Origin: Stappia sp. TSB10P1A
GTDB lineage: Bacteria > Pseudomonadota > Alphaproteobacteria > Rhizobiales > Stappiaceae
Direction of reading: 5' to 3'
Assembly (NCBI RefSeq): GCF_900185725.1
Contig: NZ_FYAU01000036.1
Coordinates: 310,001-374,000, forward strand
DNA: 64,000 bases
A program made the translations under genes and the position numbers. Each line of letters starts with the position of its first letter. The stretch's first letter is position 1. Shown one piece after another: positions 62,520-64,000 of this stretch. The notes under the pieces were generated by a model. It was given only the letters and a program-made list of their open reading frames with translations, did no database searches and was not told the DNA's origin.

Positions 62520-63018
62520 GGCGGGCCGGATCGGTGTCGATGCGCGCCGCACCGATCAGATCGAGGCAATAGGGCACGGCGGCGAAGACCGCATTGAGCG
62601 ACGTAGCGATGCTCGCCGGCTTGCCCGGCAGGGTGATGATGAGGCTTGCCCCCCGCACCGCCGCCTCCTGGCGCGACAGGATCGCCGTCGGCACCTCGGC
62701 AAGGTTCGCCCGCCGCATCGCCTCGCCGAAGCCGGGCAGAAAGCGCGTCGCGACCTGCGCCAGAGCCTCGGGCGTCTCGTCGCGCGGCGCCGGTCCGGTG
62801 CCGCCGGTGACCAGCAGCAGGTCGCAGCCCTCCACATCGCACAGGTGACGCATCGCACCGGCGACGCTGTCGGCGCCGTCGGGAACGATGCGGGTGACGA
62901 ACTCCCAGTCGCCGACAAGGTGCTGCCGCAGCCAGTCGAGCGCCGCCGGCCCGCTGCGATCTTCATAGATGCCGGCGCTGGCGCGGTCCGAAACGGTGAG
63001 AATGCCGATGCGTGCCAT
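62491..63018 (-). CDS. mog: Molybdopterin adenylyltransferase Mog/MoaB
   Basis: Adenylates molybdopterin before molybdenum insertion. The 175-residue protein starts MARIGILTVSDRASAGIYEDRSG and has the family motif LLLVTGGTGPAPRDETPEAL near residue 75 and a C-terminal ITLPGKPASIATSLNAV, which is the conserved LPGxP region. It lies downstream of norF on the same strand. It points to molybdoenzyme use, such as nitrate reductase, near this locus. Confidence 0.93.
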   Translation of the reverse strand: MARIGILTVSDRASAGIYEDRSGPAALDWLRQHLVGDWEFVTRIVPDGADSVAGAMRHLCDVEGCDLLLVTGGTGPAPRDETPEALAQVATRFLPGFGEAMRRANLAEVPTAILSRQEAAVRGASLIITLPGKPASIATSLNAVFAAVPYCLDLIGAARIDTDPARLKAFRPAAS

Positions 63019-63090
63019 TTGGTGTGACCTGCCTGTCATGGGACCTTGCTTGAGGAGAATGCCGTCAAGGACGGGTGCGGGAAAGGGCGA

Positions 63091-63345
63091 TCAGCCGATG
63101 AGATGGGCCGTCGTGAACACGGCACCGATGGTGCCGCCCAGCGCGGCAACGAGAGCGATGAGGCCGTAGCGCCAACCGGCCGGCGCCTCGCGCAGGCCGA
63201 GAAACTCGGTCAGCACGATCCACGCCTTGGCGATGGTCAGGGTGAGGATCGCCCAGACGAGTAGGGGCGCTGGTCCGCCCGAAACCTCGAGCGAGACGAC
63301 GGCGAGCAGCGCCAGGGCAACGGCGGCAAGATGCAGGCGGGCCAT
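63091..63345 (-). CDS. norF: NorF-like small membrane protein
   Basis: An 84-residue protein with three hydrophobic helices (LHLAAVALALLAVVSLEVSG, PLLVWAILTLTIAKAWIVL, RYGLIALVAALGGTIGAVF), resembling cytochrome c oxidase subunit IV-type NorF, which accompanies nitric oxide reductase. Its ATG lies 5 bp after the norE stop, so they are co-transcribed. Assignment rests on this linkage and topology, because the family is weakly conserved. Confidence 0.72.
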   Translation of the reverse strand: MARLHLAAVALALLAVVSLEVSGGPAPLLVWAILTLTIAKAWIVLTEFLGLREAPAGWRYGLIALVAALGGTIGAVFTTAHLIG

Positions 63346-63350
63346 CAGGA

Positions 63351-63923
63351 TCACCCGATCAGGTAGACGACGGGGAAGACCAGGATCCACACCAGGTCGA
63401 CCATGTGCCAGAAGGCGGTGCCGGTCTCCAGGTTCTCCAGGCTGTTGCGCCAGGCGACCACGGCCAGCAGCACGATACCGGCGACCACATGCAGCGCATG
63501 GAAGCCGGTGACGAGATAGTAGAGTTCGAAGAAGGTGCCGCTGTCCGGGCCGTGGCCGGCCTTGAGCTTGGCGGCGTATTCGATCCCCTTCACCACGAGA
63601 AACGCCGCCCCGAGCGCCATTGCCGCGACGAGTTGCGGGCGGCCCGAGCCGTTGCTCCTGCGCCGCTGCACGGCCAGTGCCGCGCACCAGCCGCTGGCGA
63701 TCAGCACCAAGGTGTTGAGCCCGCCGAGCCGCACGTCCAGCACGGCCTGTCCCGCGGCGAACTCCACCGGGTTCAGCATCCGCGCCACCGAGAACCCGAC
63801 CAGCAGGGCGCCGAAGACGGCGAGTTCCCCGAGGATCAGGATCCACATCATCGGATTGCCGGGCAGTCCGTCGAGCGGCCCCCATCCCTCGTCGGGCGTC
63901 TCGCCCGCAACGTCGTCATGCAT
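63351..63923 (-). CDS. norE: NorE-like cytochrome c oxidase subunit III family protein
   Basis: A 190-residue membrane protein with five helices and the subunit III-type segments MMWILILGELAVFGALLVGF, LVVKGIEYAAKLKAGHGPD, GTFFELYYLVTGFHALHVVAGIVLL and FWHMVDLVWILVFPVVYL, typical of NorE. NorE/NorF promote assembly or activity of the cNOR nitric oxide reductase. The ATG at 63923 follows AGGAGG. Other nor genes would lie beyond the right edge. Aerobic oxidase subunit III is the alternative, but length favours NorE. Confidence 0.85.
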   Translation of the reverse strand: MHDDVAGETPDEGWGPLDGLPGNPMMWILILGELAVFGALLVGFSVARMLNPVEFAAGQAVLDVRLGGLNTLVLIASGWCAALAVQRRRSNGSGRPQLVAAMALGAAFLVVKGIEYAAKLKAGHGPDSGTFFELYYLVTGFHALHVVAGIVLLAVVAWRNSLENLETGTAFWHMVDLVWILVFPVVYLIG

Positions 63924-63959
63924 GCTCGCGCCTCCTGTTGGCGCGACCCTATCAGCCGC

Positions 63960-64000
63960 CCGCGGCGCGAAGTTTGAGCCGCCGCAAACTCGCGCCGCGG
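63960..64000. other. Long inverted repeat at the right edge, upstream of norE
   Basis: CCGCGGCGCGAAGTTTG (63960-63976) and CAAACTCGCGCCGCGG (63985-64000) form a 16-17 bp hairpin with one bulged A and an 8-nt loop. There is no T run. It could be an operator, an RNA structure or a terminator for a gene to the right; it is 37 bp upstream of the norE ATG. Confidence 0.6.

Overview
The window is GC-rich alphaproteobacterial chromosome. The gene content (phenylacetate epoxidase pathway, Liv-type ABC transporter, PuuE, IolR-type inositol control, an RTX serralysin) suits a marine or soil Hyphomicrobiales member such as the Stappiaceae. That placement is inferred from gene content only. I see no tRNA, rRNA, insertion sequence, prophage or CRISPR array. 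Genes are dense, often overlap by 4 bp (ATGA/GTGA), and many face each other with shared 3' ends.

Layout. 1-860: N-terminal part of a CHASE4 membrane sensor that runs off the left edge. 1057-2631: zinc alcohol dehydrogenase and a small ATPase. 2695-8562: the paaABCDE epoxidase operon with a strong promoter and operator, then paaX overlapping an allantoinase gene (puuE). 8657-14793: a small membrane protein, then a PadR regulator, membrane-fusion protein and RND pump. 14903-17384: LOG-family hydrolase and a LysM envelope protein. 17418-27543: second phenylacetate block, with a TetR regulator, paaK, paaI and paaG facing paaN and a complete LivKHMGF-type transporter; a TetR-type operator lies between the two arms. 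27556-28382: cueR with a c-type cytochrome behind a canonical CueR operator. 28650-36579: saccharopine-dehydrogenase-like enzyme, K+/H+ antiporter, ChaN-like protein, thiolase and an unfamiliar lipoyl-like/degenerate-trypsin fusion. 36826-44098: mmsA, LysR, EamA transporter, MocR-type regulator and two Gfo/Idh/MocA dehydrogenases, one (iolG) behind an IolR-type site. 44100-45540: non-coding, built from mosaic palindromic repeats. 45541-57732: a type-2 (eukaryotic-like) isoleucyl-tRNA synthetase, nucleotide-sugar dehydrogenase, a serralysin-like RTX protease, AGE-family epimerase, phosphomannomutase and mannose-1-phosphate guanylyltransferase. 57863-63923: an oxygen-independent ubiquinone module (ubiX, ubiD facing ubiT, ubiU, ubiV across one perfect FNR box), then mog and norF/norE-like genes.

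How the genes work together. PaaK makes phenylacetyl-CoA, PaaABCDE makes the 1,2-epoxide, PaaG isomerises it to the oxepin and PaaN oxidises the ring-opened aldehyde; PaaI is the salvage thioesterase, and PaaX and a TetR protein are the likely repressors of the two blocks. No paaF or paaH was seen. The 33 kb thiolase might serve the last step but is not linked. At the right end, UbiTUV with UbiD/UbiX would supply quinone without O2, and mog plus norEF point to molybdenum-cofactor-dependent nitrogen-oxide respiration beyond the edge. I found no clearly undescribed multi-gene system. The most unusual items are the pseudo-protease fusion at 34873-36579, the bidirectional FNR arrangement, the CueR-cytochrome c pair and the 274-bp mosaic repeat array.
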